From the NCBI RefSeq assembly GCF_003610405.1, contig NZ_RAQC01000001.1, positions 1,612,001-1,676,000 of the forward strand: a stretch of 64,000 nucleotides of DNA, read 5' to 3'. Positions 1-9,433 of the stretch are shown here, in pieces. The notes under the pieces were generated by a model. It ran no database searches, had not been told where the DNA came from, and saw only the letters and a program-made list of their open reading frames with translations. Numbering within the stretch: the stretch's first letter is position 1; every line of letters begins with the position of its first letter. The position numbers were made by a program, and so were the translations under genes. The DNA comes from Microbacterium sp. AG238. Its GTDB lineage: Bacteria; Actinomycetota; Actinomycetes; Actinomycetales; Microbacteriaceae.

Positions 1-719
1 ACCACATCGACGCTGAGACCGAGCTTGCGCGCGTCGCGCGCCGTCCGGGGACCGATCGCCGCGATCAGAGTCGATGCGGGGAGCTCGGGGAACTGCTCGC
101 TGACCTGCTCGGCGACCGACCCGCTGGTCACGAGCACCGCGTTGATGCGGCCACTCGCGACATCGGCGGCGATGCGGTCGGTCACCGGCACACCCACCGT
201 CCGGTAGGCGACGACGCTGCGGACGTCGTGACCGGCCTCGACGAGCATGCGGGTCAGCACGGGCTTGGCGACTTCACTGCGCAGCGCGAGGACACGCGTC
301 GGCTCGGCCTCGATCGCGAGGATCTGCTCGGCCAGGCCCGCGGCCGAGTCGTCCTCATCGGGGACCAGGTCGACGCGGTAACCCACGGCTGTCAGCGCAG
401 CGGCCGTGGTCTCGCCGACGGCCGCAACGCGCGTCTGCGCCGGGATCTCGGCGCGATAGGCGTACAGGACGTCGACGGTGGTCGCGCTCGTCAGCGTGAT
501 CCAGTCGAAGGCGCCGGCCGCGAGTTCGGCGAGTGCCCCTTCGAGGTCGGCCACGTCCGTCGTGGGCGCGAAGTTGATGAGCGGGGCGATGACCGGCGTG
601 GCTCCGTGCGAGCGGAGGAGAGCGGCTACCTGGTCACCCCAGGGACCCCCGCGCGGCACGAGCACGCGCCACCCCCGAAGGGGCTTCTGCGGCTCTGCGT
701 GGCCGGGCTCGACATGCAT
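1..719 (-). CDS. hemD: Uroporphyrinogen-III synthase, 3' end beyond the left edge
   Basis: Closes hydroxymethylbilane to uroporphyrinogen III, the last step common to all tetrapyrroles. The frame reads RVLVPRGGPWGD near the start, then FDWITLTSATT, VAAVGETTAAAL and VLVTSGSVAEQ, which are the alternating Rossmann-like motifs of HemD; about 240 residues are inside the window and the C-terminus and stop lie left of position 1. ATG at 719 is preferred because the recognisable fold begins about 18 residues later; a GTG at 746 is in frame and possible, and the frame stays open further upstream without a clear start. A TATGCT hexamer at 846-851 could be a promoter element. Together with the CgoX-type oxidase at 2051-3445 it suggests the edge of a heme gene group. 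The family call is firm, the start is not. Confidence 0.85.
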   Translation of the reverse strand, partial: MHVEPGHAEPQKPLRGWRVLVPRGGPWGDQVAALLRSHGATPVIAPLINFAPTTDVADLEGALAELAAGAFDWITLTSATTVDVLYAYRAEIPAQTRVAAVGETTAAALTAVGYRVDLVPDEDDSAAGLAEQILAIEAEPTRVLALRSEVAKPVLTRMLVEAGHDVRSVVAYRTVGVPVTDRIAADVASGRINAVLVTSGSVAEQVSEQFPELPASTLIAAIGPRTARDARKLGLSVDV

Positions 720-928
720 ATGGTGGCTCTCGTGAGGCGCGACCACCCCCGGAAGAGCGGCCGACGCACGTTCCTTGTCCGGGCGGTGCAGGCCCGGATG
801 CGCAACATCGGCAGCATTCGCTCCATCGCCGCTGCCTCGTTTCCGAGCATACTCCGCAACGGACGCGGGACGGCGGCAGGAGGTATCGATCCGGACTCGG
901 TTGGCCGAGAACGGATCACGCCGCCCGA

Positions 929-1195
929 TCAGCGCGCAATGAGTCGGGCGATGCCCCAGACGACGGCGCCCACCGCGACCGCGACGCCCACCGCTGCTGC
1001 GGCGGCGCCCGCCGGGTTGCGCTCGGCATAGGCGCGGGCCTCTCGGCTGGCGCGATCGGTCGCGATGACGGCGCGCTTGGGGAGGTTCGCCTTGTGCTCG
1101 ATCGCGGCGAGCGCGGCCTTCAGCTCGGCGCGTGCCTTCTCGACCGGGTCGTTGATGCCCAGCGGCACGGCGGTGTCGGGGAGCTCAGAACTCAT
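929..1195 (-). CDS. Small DUF3618-like membrane protein
   Basis: An 88-residue protein with an acidic/charged helical first half (DPVEKARAELKAALAAIEHKA) and one C-terminal membrane segment (about residues 63-85, rich in Ala/Gly/Val) ending in Arg. This is the layout of actinobacterial DUF3618 proteins, whose molecular role is unknown. Its start overlaps the 3' end of the preceding Holin-X-like gene by 11 bp, so it is the last gene of a three-gene minus-strand operon (YtxH-like, Holin-X-like, DUF3618-like). Such trios are usually linked to envelope or stress functions; that is inference from context. Confidence 0.75.
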   Translation of the reverse strand: MSSELPDTAVPLGINDPVEKARAELKAALAAIEHKANLPKRAVIATDRASREARAYAERNPAGAAAAAVGVAVAVGAVVWGIARLIAR

Positions 1196-1595
1196 CGGCC
1201 ACTTCCTTCACGATCTTGGCGTCGGTGGAGATCGCCTGGGCGGGGTTCTGGCGCGAGCTCAGCTTCTTGAAGCGAAGGAGGCCCAGCACCGCGAACACGG
1301 CGGCGATCACGAGGAGGATACCGATCACGATGAGCGACGCGGCCCAAGCGGGCAGCCACGACGACAGCCCGATGATCGCGAAGGCGCCGATCGCCGGAAT
1401 CGTCCAGAACAGGAAGAACAGGGCGACGATGAACCAGACGCCGCCGATGCCGGCGTCCTTGCCCGTCTTCTTGGCCCATGCCTTCACCGAGTCGATCTCG
1501 GCGACGACGAGGTTGCGGACGAGCTCGGGGATCTCACCAATCAGGGTGAACAGGCTGTCGTCGGCGCGGTCGCGGAATCCGCGGGGCGTGCTCAT
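1185..1595 (-). CDS. Holin-X / phage-holin-superfamily-III-like membrane protein
   Basis: A 136-residue protein. Residues about 12-45 form an amphipathic helix (SLFTLIGEIPELVRNLVVAE), then two long hydrophobic segments (about 53-76 and 82-107) and a charged tail. This matches the putative actinobacterial Holin-X (DUF1469-like) family, which is chromosomal and not evidence of a prophage. ATG at 1595 was chosen because it lies just after the upstream stop and begins at the conserved region; the frame is open further upstream, but there it runs antisense-like through the neighbouring gene. Middle gene of the operon with the YtxH-like gene upstream and the DUF3618-like gene overlapping downstream. 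Confidence 0.78.
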   Translation of the reverse strand: MSTPRGFRDRADDSLFTLIGEIPELVRNLVVAEIDSVKAWAKKTGKDAGIGGVWFIVALFFLFWTIPAIGAFAIIGLSSWLPAWAASLIVIGILLVIAAVFAVLGLLRFKKLSSRQNPAQAISTDAKIVKEVADEF

Positions 1596-1596
1596 C

Positions 1597-1956
1597 TCAG
1601 CTGTCCGCCACGGCGCTCGCGTCGGCGACCTTGCGCGCATCGCGCTCGGCGGCCTTGCGCACGTCGCCGGCGGCCTTCTCGCCCTCCGCGACGGCCGCGT
1701 CGAGCTTCTCGCCGGGGGTTCCGCTCTTGCCGGCGGCCTTGACGACCTTCTTCGCACTGTCCCAGACGACACTGGGCACCGCGAGGGCGGCGGACTTGCC
1801 GAGCTCGGTGACCTTTCCCACCTGCTTCTGCACGGGGTCGAGCTCCCAGATCTGCTGGGCCTTCTCTTTGATCTGCTCGTAGCGCTGACGCCCGGCGCGT
1901 GCCCCGAGCACGTAGCCCGCGGCGAGTCCGACGGCGATGCCAATCTTGCCCCTCAT
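1597..1956 (-). CDS. YtxH-like envelope/stress protein
   Basis: A 119-residue protein beginning with a short Gly/Ala-rich membrane segment (MRGKIGIAVGLAAGYVLGAR) followed directly by AGRQRYEQIKEKAQQIWE, the signature of YtxH-domain proteins, and an Ala/Lys-rich helical C-terminus. The function of this family is not established; members are small membrane-anchored proteins often induced by stress. It is the first gene of a minus-strand operon; its stop lies 1 bp before the start of the Holin-X-like gene. A GAGGAGA ribosome-binding site sits upstream of the ATG (around 1962-1970). Confidence 0.8.
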   Translation of the reverse strand: MRGKIGIAVGLAAGYVLGARAGRQRYEQIKEKAQQIWELDPVQKQVGKVTELGKSAALAVPSVVWDSAKKVVKAAGKSGTPGEKLDAAVAEGEKAAGDVRKAAERDARKVADASAVADS

Positions 1957-2050
1957 GGGGTCTCCTCACGTTCGACGTTGCTGCGTTGTCTCAGGCTATC
2001 GCCGTATGCCGCCTCAGGTATCCACTCCCATAACGCGGCGGAGCCGACTA

Positions 2051-3445
2051 TCATGCCGGATCGACCCCGTGCCACAGCACCGCGTGCCGCGCGGCATCCG
2101 CCTCGACGACGGCGTCGGCGGCGACTCGCTCGAGACTGTTTCCCGAGAGCCACCCGCCGACGACCGCGAGCCCCGGAAGCGTGCGCGTCCGCGCGCGGAT
2201 GCCCTCGACTGCTTCGGCGTGCCCCAGGAGCGACGCGGGGGCCGCGCGGGAGTACGTGATGCGCGCCGAGGCGCGAACGGCTCCCGGCGGGATGACCACG
2301 CCGCACAGATCGGACGCCGCGACGCGCGCGGTCTCGACGGCATCCGCGTCGGACGCCTCACTGTGCGGCAGCGTCACCCGCAGGATGTGCTCGTCCTCGG
2401 CCAGCGCCTCGCCGATCCACGGCCACGTCCGCGAGATGTGACGCACGGTGACCGGCTCGGGGCCCGGCCCGATCACGAGCGACCCGCGCTCGGGCACGTC
2501 GAGTCCCGCGAGGCGCACCAGCACGACATCGAGCGGTCGCGGGCGGGGCTCGGCGCTCGCAGGAAGCTCGACGTGCGGGGCGAGCAGCCGACGGGCGGTG
2601 TCTTCGTCCGCCGCGACGACGAGGAGATCGGCCGGCACCTGCTCGTCGGCGTCGTCCGCGCTCACGAGCCACGTGTCACCATCGCGTCGGATCTGGCTGA
2701 CGGCGGCGTCCGTACGGATGTCGACGTCGAAATCGCGCAAGCGGGCCTCGAGCGCATCGACCAGCCGGAACAGCCCGCCGCGCGGAGCCCGCCGCTGCGG
2801 CGAGCCGGGACGCAGGGTCTGTGCGACGGCGCCGCTGAGCGAGCCGGTTCGCGTGAGCGCCGGGTTCAGCGACGGGGCGGCGACATCGACATCGATGAAC
2901 TCCGGGGCGACGCCGTGGACGGCCAGCACGTAGGGCGCCACCAGCCGGTCGCGCACGCGCTCGCCCATCCGCGACGACACCAGTTCACCGAGGCTGCGTC
3001 GCCGACCCACGGTCAGCGGCGGCCGCACGCGGTCGAGATAGGCACGCCACGCGCCGCGCATCTCGATGTGGCGCCGGACGTCCTCCGCCCAGGGGTTCGC
3101 CGGGATCCCGAGCACCGTCTCGGCGGGCGCGGGGGCGGGTCCGTGCGGACCGGTACCGAGCCACAGCTCGTCATCGCGAGCGGTCTCGAGCTCGTCGGTC
3201 AAACCGACCTCGTCGATGAGCTTCGCGAGGGTCTGCGCCGAGGCCGGCACGCCGTCGGCCGCGGCATCCACGGTCAGGTCGCCCAGCGTCGCACGGTCGA
3301 GCGAGCCGCCCAGGTGCGGGCCGGCCTCGATCAGCGTCACCCGCAGGCCGAGTCGCGCGCATTCGAGAGCCGCCACGGCTCCCGCGATACCGCCGCCGAC
3401 CACGACGACGCGGGTGTCGTGGGCGTGCGTCACGAGATCCGTCAT
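2051..3445 (-). CDS. hemG: Protoporphyrinogen/coproporphyrinogen oxidase (FAD-dependent)
   Basis: Predicted flavoprotein of 464 residues oxidising coproporphyrinogen III (or protoporphyrinogen IX) in heme synthesis; in Actinobacteria the HemY/CgoX type acts on coproporphyrinogen. The N-terminus has a dinucleotide fold TRVVVVGGGIAGAVAALECA ending in an acidic residue (LIEAG), then the HemY hallmark HLGGSLD, and near the C-terminus the FAD-closing segment LAVVGGWLSGNSLERV. ATG at 3445 was chosen because GGAGGG lies directly upstream and a CAGGAT hexamer ends 6 nt before it; the frame remains open 24 codons further upstream without homology. Its promoter region is shared with the divergent HhH-GPD gene. 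The symbol could equally be hemY or cgoX. Confidence 0.85.
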   Translation of the reverse strand: MTDLVTHAHDTRVVVVGGGIAGAVAALECARLGLRVTLIEAGPHLGGSLDRATLGDLTVDAAADGVPASAQTLAKLIDEVGLTDELETARDDELWLGTGPHGPAPAPAETVLGIPANPWAEDVRRHIEMRGAWRAYLDRVRPPLTVGRRRSLGELVSSRMGERVRDRLVAPYVLAVHGVAPEFIDVDVAAPSLNPALTRTGSLSGAVAQTLRPGSPQRRAPRGGLFRLVDALEARLRDFDVDIRTDAAVSQIRRDGDTWLVSADDADEQVPADLLVVAADEDTARRLLAPHVELPASAEPRPRPLDVVLVRLAGLDVPERGSLVIGPGPEPVTVRHISRTWPWIGEALAEDEHILRVTLPHSEASDADAVETARVAASDLCGVVIPPGAVRASARITYSRAAPASLLGHAEAVEGIRARTRTLPGLAVVGGWLSGNSLERVAADAVVEADAARHAVLWHGVDPA

Positions 3446-3500
3446 CCCTCCATCCTGCCGCTCGCGGATGAGAACGCGGGCCGATGAGAACATGGGGAGC

Positions 3501-4079
3501 ATGAGCCTGCACATCACCGACGACGACGCCGCCGATCAGCTGCTGACCGAGAATCCGCTCGCCCTGCTGATCGGGATGCTGCTCGACCAGCAGATCGCCA
3601 TGGAGACGGCGTTCACCGGGCCGTTGAAGATCCGCGAGCGGGCCGGCTCTGTCGACGCGGCGGCGATCGCGGACTACGACCCCGAGGAGTTCGTCGAGAT
3701 CTTCCGGCAGACGCCGGCCGTGCACCGGTTCCCGGGATCGATGGCGGGCCGCGTCCAGACCCTCTGTCAGACGATCGTGGACGACTGGGGCGGCGATGCC
3801 TCGGCGATCTGGACGTCGGGTGATCCTGACGGAGCGACGGTGCTGAAACGGCTCAAGGCATTGCCCGGGTTCGGCGAGCAGAAGGCGAAGATCTTTCTCG
3901 CACTGTTGGGCAAGCAGTACGGCTTCACCGGCGCCGGATGGCGTGAGGCCGCCGGATCGTACGGCGACGAGGGCTCGTATCGTTCGGTGGCCGACATCGT
4001 CTCTCCCGAGTCGCTCACGAAGGTGCGCGAGTACAAGCGTGCGACGAAAGCCGCTGCGAAAGAGGCTGCGAGCTCCTGA
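3501..4079 (+). CDS. HhH-GPD family base-excision repair-like protein
   Basis: A 192-residue member of the HhH-GPD superfamily. The region LLIGMLLDQQIAMETAFTGP corresponds to the conserved N-terminal helices, and LKALPGFGEQKAKIFLALLG (about residues 116-135) is a clear helix-hairpin-helix followed by the GPD loop region. It lacks the C-terminal Fe-S cysteines of MutY/Nth and is shorter, matching the actinobacterial single-domain group annotated as HhH-GPD-type base excision repair proteins; activity is not proven for that group. Start at 3501 is preceded by GGGGAGC; an ATG 9 bp upstream (3492) is also in frame. Divergent from cgoX with about 55 bp between them. Confidence 0.8.
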   Translation: MSLHITDDDAADQLLTENPLALLIGMLLDQQIAMETAFTGPLKIRERAGSVDAAAIADYDPEEFVEIFRQTPAVHRFPGSMAGRVQTLCQTIVDDWGGDASAIWTSGDPDGATVLKRLKALPGFGEQKAKIFLALLGKQYGFTGAGWREAAGSYGDEGSYRSVADIVSPESLTKVREYKRATKAAAKEAASS

Positions 4080-4089
4080 TCACCGGGGG

Positions 4090-4176
4090 TTTTCGAAAAG
4101 GCTGGCGGAACGCGGCGGATATGTTTGAGTAGTCGACAATCCGTTCCCCCGGTCTGCGCAAAGGAGCGCTCGAACC
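4090..4176 (+). promoter_or_regulatory. Xylanase upstream region with candidate LacI-family (CebR/CelR-like) operator
   Basis: Position 4164-4171 is GAGCGCTC, a perfect 8-bp palindrome that is the core of the TGGGAGCGCTCCCA box bound by CebR/CelR-type LacI regulators of polysaccharide genes; the 14-bp context here matches 10 positions. It overlaps the AAAGGAGCG ribosome-binding site and ends 5 bp before the ATG, where a bound repressor would block expression. A second perfect palindrome, TTTTCGAAAA, lies at 4090-4099. Operator function is inference. Confidence 0.4.
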
Positions 4177-7100
4177 ATGCGAATTCGTCGACCCCGAATA
4201 CTGGCAGTCGCGGCGACCGCGGCCCTCGCCGCACCGCTGCTCGCCGCGACGGGAGCCGCTGCGGCCCCCACCGCCGCCGCCCCCGTCATCGCCAACGATT
4301 TCTCGACCCCATCGCTCGGCGACGGGCTGACGCAGAGCGGGGGTGACGGCTCGACCCTCGACTACGCCGACGGCGCCCTCGTCGTGCAGGGCCGCGACGC
4401 CGACTACGTCGGCATCCAGACGGCGCCGGGAGTCCTCGAACCCGAGACGACGTACACCGTCAGCGCACGCGTACGGCTCGCGCCCGGTACGCCCGACACC
4501 CGAGCGCGCTGGGTCGGCGTCCCGGGGTACACGTGGATCGGCGACACGACCATCTCCGCCGACGACTGGACGACGGTCACCGGCACGTGGACGTCGCCCG
4601 CGACCGCGGAGGCCGTCGGGATCTACCTCGGCACCGCCGACATCGCGGACGCCGCGCCCTACACCTACCTCGTGGACGATGTCACGATCACCACGGACGG
4701 CGATTCGGGCACAGATCCGGGCAGCGGACCCCAGACCCCCGGCACCGTGCTGATCGAGAGCACGTTCGACGACGGCGCCCTCGGCGCGTGGCAGCCTCGG
4801 GCCGGGTCGAGCGGCGCCGGCCCGACCGTCGACGTCGTGCCGGACGGAGCCGACGAGTCGTCGCACGCGGCGCTCGTCACGGACCGGACGCACGAGGGCG
4901 ACGGCATCCTCCTGGATGTCACCGACACCCTGCTCGCGGGACAGACCTACGCCTTCTCCGCGGCACTGCGCTTCGCTCCCGGAGCAGACCCGGGCCAGGG
5001 CCTGGCCGTCTCGATGCGCACCGACGACGGCGGCACGGTCGCCTACACCAACCTCCTGCAGGCCGAGAGCGTATCGCCGACCGGGTGGACGACCGTGACC
5101 GGCGCCATCACCATCCCCGAGTACGACCTCGCAGCCGAGCTCTACATCGAGGCGCGCTACGACTCGGGCAACACCTCGCCGTTCCTCGTCGACCAGGTCA
5201 CGGTCGCGGTGCCCGAGGCGGGAGAGGGCGACCTCGATCTCACTCCGCTGAGGGACACGACCGACTTCCCGGTCGGCGTCGCGGTCGACCAGCGCGAGAC
5301 CAGCGGGGCGGCATCCGACCTGCTGCTGCACCACTTCGACCAGATCACGCCCGAGAACCACATGAAGGTCGAGGCCTGGTACGACGACCAGCAGCAGTTC
5401 CAGCGCCACCCGCAGGCCACGGCGCTGCTCGACTATGCGGCGGCGAACGACCTGCGACTCTACGGGCACGTGCTGCTGTGGCACGCGCAGACCCCCGACT
5501 GGTTCTTCCAGGATGCATCGGGGCGTGAGCTCACCGACTCCGAGGCCGACAAGCAGCTGCTGCGCGACCGGCTCGCGTCGCACATCGACAACGTCGCACG
5601 GTCGATCGCCGACGACTACGGCCTGTTCGGGTCCGAGACCAACCCGCTCGTCGCGTGGGATGTCGTCAACGAGGTCATCTCCGACCAGGCGACGCCCGAC
5701 GGGCTGCGGACCAGCCGGTGGCACGACGTCCTCGGTGAGGAGTTCATCCACCTCGCCTTCCGGCTCGCCGACCAGGCGTTCAACGGCGACTACGCGGCGC
5801 CGGGCACCGACCGCCCCGTGAAGCTGTTCATCAACGACTACAACACCGAGCAGGACGCCAAGGGCTCGCAATACGAGGCCCTCGTCGGCCGAATGCTGGA
5901 CGCGGGCACGCCGCTCGACGGGGTGGGCCACCAGTTCCACGTCTCGATCAACACGCCCGTCAGCGCTCTCGCGAGCACGCTCGACCGCTTCGCCGGGCTC
6001 GGGCTCATGCAGGCGGTCACCGAGCTCGACGTCACGGTCAACCCCGCCACAGCCGCGAACCTCGCGCGCCAGGGGTACTACTACCGCGACGCGTTCGACG
6101 TGTTCCGCGGGTACCACGCCGCGGCCCCGGCATCCGAAGGTCTCTACTCGGTCACCGTGTGGGGGCTGACCGACGCCCGCTCGTGGCGCTCGGAGCAGGC
6201 GCCCCTGCTGTTCGCGGCCGACCTGAGCGCGAAGTCGGCGTTCTTCGGTGCGATCGGCCAGGACGACGGCCTGCCGCCGCTCCTGACGACCGCCGATGTG
6301 TTCCGCGGCGACGTCGACCTCGACGGTGCGATCGTCGATGCTGCCGAGTGGCGCAATCTGCCGGAACACCCGCTCACCGGCGACGCCGGCGGCTTCCAGA
6401 CGCGCTGGAGCGACGACCATCTCACGGTGCTCGTCCGCTCGAGCACGCGCCCGGAACGGATCGAGTTCACGTATCGGAACGAGCAGTCCGTCTTCGGAAC
6501 CGATGGTGATCTCACGGGCCGGACGGTCGAGGTCGACGGCGCGTTCTACTCCGTCATCCAGCTGCCGCACGAGGCCCCGAGCGTGGGCGCGACGGCCGCG
6601 TTCGACGTCCGTGTCTTCGGCGCAGACGGACTCTCCGGCGCCTGGAACTCGGCGGGCGCGACCGGTCAGCTGACGTTCTACGAGGAGCTGTCGTACCTCG
6701 AGGTCCCGCGCGCCGAGGGGCTCACCGTCGACGCGGTCGTCGACGACGCGTGGGCGGCTGCCCCGCGGATCGAGACCGCCAAGCGCGTCGAGGGCGACGC
6801 GAGCGGCGCCACGGCGACGGTCCGCACGCTCTGGCGCGACAACGTCCTCTACACGCTGTTCGAGGTCGTCGATCCCGAGATCGACACAACGAACAGCGAT
6901 CCCTGGAACCGCGACGGCGTCGAGATCTTCCTCGACCTCGGCAACACCAAGAGCGGCGCATACGGACCCAACGACACGCAGATCCGCATCACCGTCGACG
7001 GCGACGTCACCTTCGGCACCGGCAACGAGGCCCTCCAGCGCTCACGGCTGCTGGAGAGCGCGACCGCGCGCACGGCCGACGGCTACATCGTCGAGGCGGC

Positions 7101-7764
7101 GATCGACCTCGTCGGTCAGTCGGGCGGGCAGAGCGACGTGCCGCTCGGCGGCGCCGGCACCTTCCAGGGGTTCGACGCGCAGGTCAACGACGCCCGCGGC
7201 GGCTCGCGCTTCGCCGTGCACACGTGGGCCGAGCCGACCGGCACCGGCTACCAGACCACCTCGCGGTGGGGTGTGATCCACCTCTCCGATTCGGTGACCA
7301 CGCCCGGCGAGCCCGGCGGTCCTGGCGAGCCCGGCGAGCCCGGGGAGCCCGGGGAGCCCGACGCATGGGCGACGGTCGACATCGGGGATGGTCGCGTCGC
7401 CCAGGGCGGATCGCTGCCCGTACGGGTCTCGGGCCTCGAGCCGCAGCAGCGGATCGGCGCCACGCTCTACAGCGATCCGATCGTCGTCAACGGCATCCCC
7501 GCGGCCGACGCGTCGGGCGAGGTGCGCTTCGCCGTCGCGATTCCCCGCGACCTCGAGATCGGAGAGCACACCCTCGTGGTCGCGTCGCCCGGGTTCGACG
7601 ACATCCGCGTGGCCGTGACCGTCGTGAGCGGCGGGGCGGGCAGTGGCGCGGGCAGCCTCAGCGCGACCGGCGGCGAGCTGCCGTGGGGCGCCGCACTCGC
7701 GGCCGCCGTGCTCCTGACCGCGGGCGGCCTGTTCATGGCGCTGCGCCGACGCCGCACCCCCTGA
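4177..7764 (+). CDS. Secreted modular GH10 endo-1,4-beta-xylanase with CBMs and sortase-type tail
   Basis: A 1195-residue exported enzyme predicted to cleave the beta-1,4-xylan backbone. Signal peptide about residues 1-31 (Arg-rich N-terminus, Ala-rich core). Two jelly-roll carbohydrate-binding modules of the CBM4/9/22 type follow (about 38-172 and 188-345), then the GH10 barrel (about 350-695) with acid/base Glu499 in WDVVNEVI and nucleophile Glu616 in TELDV. Two CBM9-like modules come next (about 705-835 and 838-1030; the second, with LYTLFEVVDPEID and DGVEIFLDL, is the clearer), then a GEP/GPG linker (about 1043-1062) and an Ig-like domain. The C-terminus has LSATG (1161-1165), a hydrophobic segment and RRRR, a sortase-type wall-anchoring signal. 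The order CBM22-CBM22-GH10-CBM9-CBM9 is known from surface xylanases. Ribosome-binding site AAAGGAG is present. No sortase gene is in the window. Confidence 0.93.
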   Translation: MRIRRPRILAVAATAALAAPLLAATGAAAAPTAAAPVIANDFSTPSLGDGLTQSGGDGSTLDYADGALVVQGRDADYVGIQTAPGVLEPETTYTVSARVRLAPGTPDTRARWVGVPGYTWIGDTTISADDWTTVTGTWTSPATAEAVGIYLGTADIADAAPYTYLVDDVTITTDGDSGTDPGSGPQTPGTVLIESTFDDGALGAWQPRAGSSGAGPTVDVVPDGADESSHAALVTDRTHEGDGILLDVTDTLLAGQTYAFSAALRFAPGADPGQGLAVSMRTDDGGTVAYTNLLQAESVSPTGWTTVTGAITIPEYDLAAELYIEARYDSGNTSPFLVDQVTVAVPEAGEGDLDLTPLRDTTDFPVGVAVDQRETSGAASDLLLHHFDQITPENHMKVEAWYDDQQQFQRHPQATALLDYAAANDLRLYGHVLLWHAQTPDWFFQDASGRELTDSEADKQLLRDRLASHIDNVARSIADDYGLFGSETNPLVAWDVVNEVISDQATPDGLRTSRWHDVLGEEFIHLAFRLADQAFNGDYAAPGTDRPVKLFINDYNTEQDAKGSQYEALVGRMLDAGTPLDGVGHQFHVSINTPVSALASTLDRFAGLGLMQAVTELDVTVNPATAANLARQGYYYRDAFDVFRGYHAAAPASEGLYSVTVWGLTDARSWRSEQAPLLFAADLSAKSAFFGAIGQDDGLPPLLTTADVFRGDVDLDGAIVDAAEWRNLPEHPLTGDAGGFQTRWSDDHLTVLVRSSTRPERIEFTYRNEQSVFGTDGDLTGRTVEVDGAFYSVIQLPHEAPSVGATAAFDVRVFGADGLSGAWNSAGATGQLTFYEELSYLEVPRAEGLTVDAVVDDAWAAAPRIETAKRVEGDASGATATVRTLWRDNVLYTLFEVVDPEIDTTNSDPWNRDGVEIFLDLGNTKSGAYGPNDTQIRITVDGDVTFGTGNEALQRSRLLESATARTADGYIVEAAIDLVGQSGGQSDVPLGGAGTFQGFDAQVNDARGGSRFAVHTWAEPTGTGYQTTSRWGVIHLSDSVTTPGEPGGPGEPGEPGEPGEPDAWATVDIGDGRVAQGGSLPVRVSGLEPQQRIGATLYSDPIVVNGIPAADASGEVRFAVAIPRDLEIGEHTLVVASPGFDDIRVAVTVVSGGAGSGAGSLSATGGELPWGAALAAAVLLTAGGLFMALRRRRTP

Positions 7765-7803
7765 CGCGCGCGCCCGACCTCGGGCGCGAACATCGGAGAA
7801 AAG

Positions 7804-7846
7804 CGCGAACCTCGGAGCCCATCACACGATGGCTCCGAGGTTCGCG
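7804..7846. terminator. Strong bidirectional hairpin between xylanase and glyS
   Basis: Arms 7804-7819 and 7831-7846 are a perfect 16-bp inverted repeat around an 11-nt loop; additional pairing of CGGAGA (7794-7799) with TCTCCG downstream extends it. It sits between two convergent genes, so it can stop transcription from both sides. There is no U-tract, as is common in high-GC Actinobacteria. Confidence 0.75.
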
Positions 7847-7904
7847 TCATTCTCCGCCCGGACGACCGGGGTGGGAGGCGGGAGGCGGGATGCGGCGACC
7901 TGCG

Positions 7905-9293
7905 TCAGGCGCCGCGCAGGCGCTCGGCGAGGTAGCCCTCGAGCGCGTCGAGCGCGATGCGCTCCTGGGCCATCGTGTCGCGGTCGCGGACGGTGACGGC
8001 GCGATCGTCGAGCGAGTCGAAGTCGACGGTGACGCAGAACGGCGTACCGACCTCGTCCTGACGGCGGTAACGGCGCCCGATCGCGCCGGCGTCGTCGAAG
8101 TCGATGTTCCAGCCGCGGCCGCGGAGCGTGTCGGCGACCTCGCGCGCCAAGGGCGACAGGCGCTCGTTGCGGCTGAGCGGCAGCACGGCCACCTTCACGG
8201 GCGCCAGGCGCGGGTCGAGGCGCAGCACAGTGCGGGTGTCGACGCCGCCCTTCGCGTTCGGCACCTCCTCTTCGTCGTACGCGTCGACGAGGAAGGCCAT
8301 CATCGCCCGCGTCAGACCGAACGACGGCTCGATGACGTACGGCGTGTACTTCTCGCCGGACGCCTGATCGAAGTAGGTCAGCGACTGACCGGATGCCTCG
8401 GAGTGGCTGCCCAGGTCGTAGTCGGTGCGGTTCGCGACACCCATGAGCTCGCCCCACTCCTTGCCGGGGAACCCGAAGCGGTACTCGACGTCGATCGTGC
8501 CGGCGGAGTAGTGGGCGCGGTCGTCCTCGGGCACATCGAATCGCCGCATGTTGTCGGCGTCGATGCCCAGCTCGATGAACCAGTTCCAGCACGCCTCGAC
8601 CCAGTGCTCGAACCACTCCTGCGCTTCGGCGGGCGGCGTGAAGAACTCGATCTCCATCTGCTCGAACTCGCGGGTGCGGAAGATGAAGTTGCCGGGCGTG
8701 ATCTCGTTGCGGAACGCCTTGCCGACCTGACCGATGCCGAACGGCGGCTTCTTACGGCTCGCGGTGAGCACGTTCGAGAAGTTCACGAAGATGCCCTGCG
8801 CGGTCTCGGGGCGCAGGAAGTACAGCCCGGTCTCGTCGTCGACGACGCCGAGGTAGGTCTTCACCAGGCCCGAGAACGACTTGGGCTCGGTGTACTGGCC
8901 CTTGGTGCCGCAGTTCGGGCACGGGACGTCGCCGAGGCCGTTCTCGGCCTTGCGGCCCTTGCGCGCCTCGAAGTCCTCGATGAGGGTGTCTTCGCGGAAG
9001 CGCTTGTGGCACTGCAGGCACTCGACCAGAGGGTCGGTGAACGTCGCGACGTGGCCGGAGGCCTCCCAGACGCGCTTGGGCAGGATGATCGACGAGTCGA
9101 GGCCGACCATGTCGCCGCGACCGCGAACGAACGTCTGCCACCACTGGCGGCGGATGTTCTCCTTGAGCTCCGTGCCGAGGGGGCCGTAGTCCCACGCGGA
9201 GCGCGAACCGCCGTAGATCTCCCCCGCCTGGAAGACGAACCCGCGATGGCGGGCGAGGGCGATGACTTTGTCGAGGCGGGACTGCTCGGCCAC
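7905..9293 (-). CDS. glyS: Glycyl-tRNA synthetase, single-chain class II
   Basis: Charges tRNA-Gly with glycine. 462 residues, the usual size of the alpha2-type GlyQS enzyme. The N-terminus [22 protein letters not shown] is diagnostic; class II motif 2 region [21 protein letters not shown] and motif 3 [13 protein letters not shown] are present, and the insertion carries the zinc-type cysteines CLQCHKRF and CPNCGTKG. The C-terminal anticodon-binding domain begins near [19 protein letters not shown] at 9293 was chosen over an upstream in-frame start because AGGAG lies about 7 nt before it and the family begins here. Convergent with the xylanase; transcribed away from the SPFH gene. Confidence 0.95.
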   Translation of the reverse strand: MAEQSRLDKVIALARHRGFVFQAGEIYGGSRSAWDYGPLGTELKENIRRQWWQTFVRGRGDMVGLDSSIILPKRVWEASGHVATFTDPLVECLQCHKRFREDTLIEDFEARKGRKAENGLGDVPCPNCGTKGQYTEPKSFSGLVKTYLGVVDDETGLYFLRPETAQGIFVNFSNVLTASRKKPPFGIGQVGKAFRNEITPGNFIFRTREFEQMEIEFFTPPAEAQEWFEHWVEACWNWFIELGIDADNMRRFDVPEDDRAHYSAGTIDVEYRFGFPGKEWGELMGVANRTDYDLGSHSEASGQSLTYFDQASGEKYTPYVIEPSFGLTRAMMAFLVDAYDEEEVPNAKGGVDTRTVLRLDPRLAPVKVAVLPLSRNERLSPLAREVADTLRGRGWNIDFDDAGAIGRRYRRQDEVGTPFCVTVDFDSLDDRAVTVRDRDTMAQERIALDALEGYLAERLRGA

Positions 9294-9433
9294 AGGTGGC
9301 TCCTCATGGTCGTTTTCGGGATGCGCCGGCGGCGCGGATGCCGCAGACAACGGCATCCTCGATTCTAGTCGCGCCGCGCACGTCGACCCCGATACGGTCG
9401 AAGCACACATCGTTACGTACGAGAAAGGTCAGC

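Noticed and set aside
1185..1595. Prophage holin
   Set aside because: The protein belongs to a chromosomal Holin-X-like group found in stress operons; no lysin, capsid or integrase gene is near.
4015..6570. An 851-codon open frame antisense to the xylanase
   Set aside because: It mirrors the G/C third-position bias of the real gene, is extremely Arg/Val/Gly-rich and shows no domain, while the plus strand encodes a complete GH10 enzyme.
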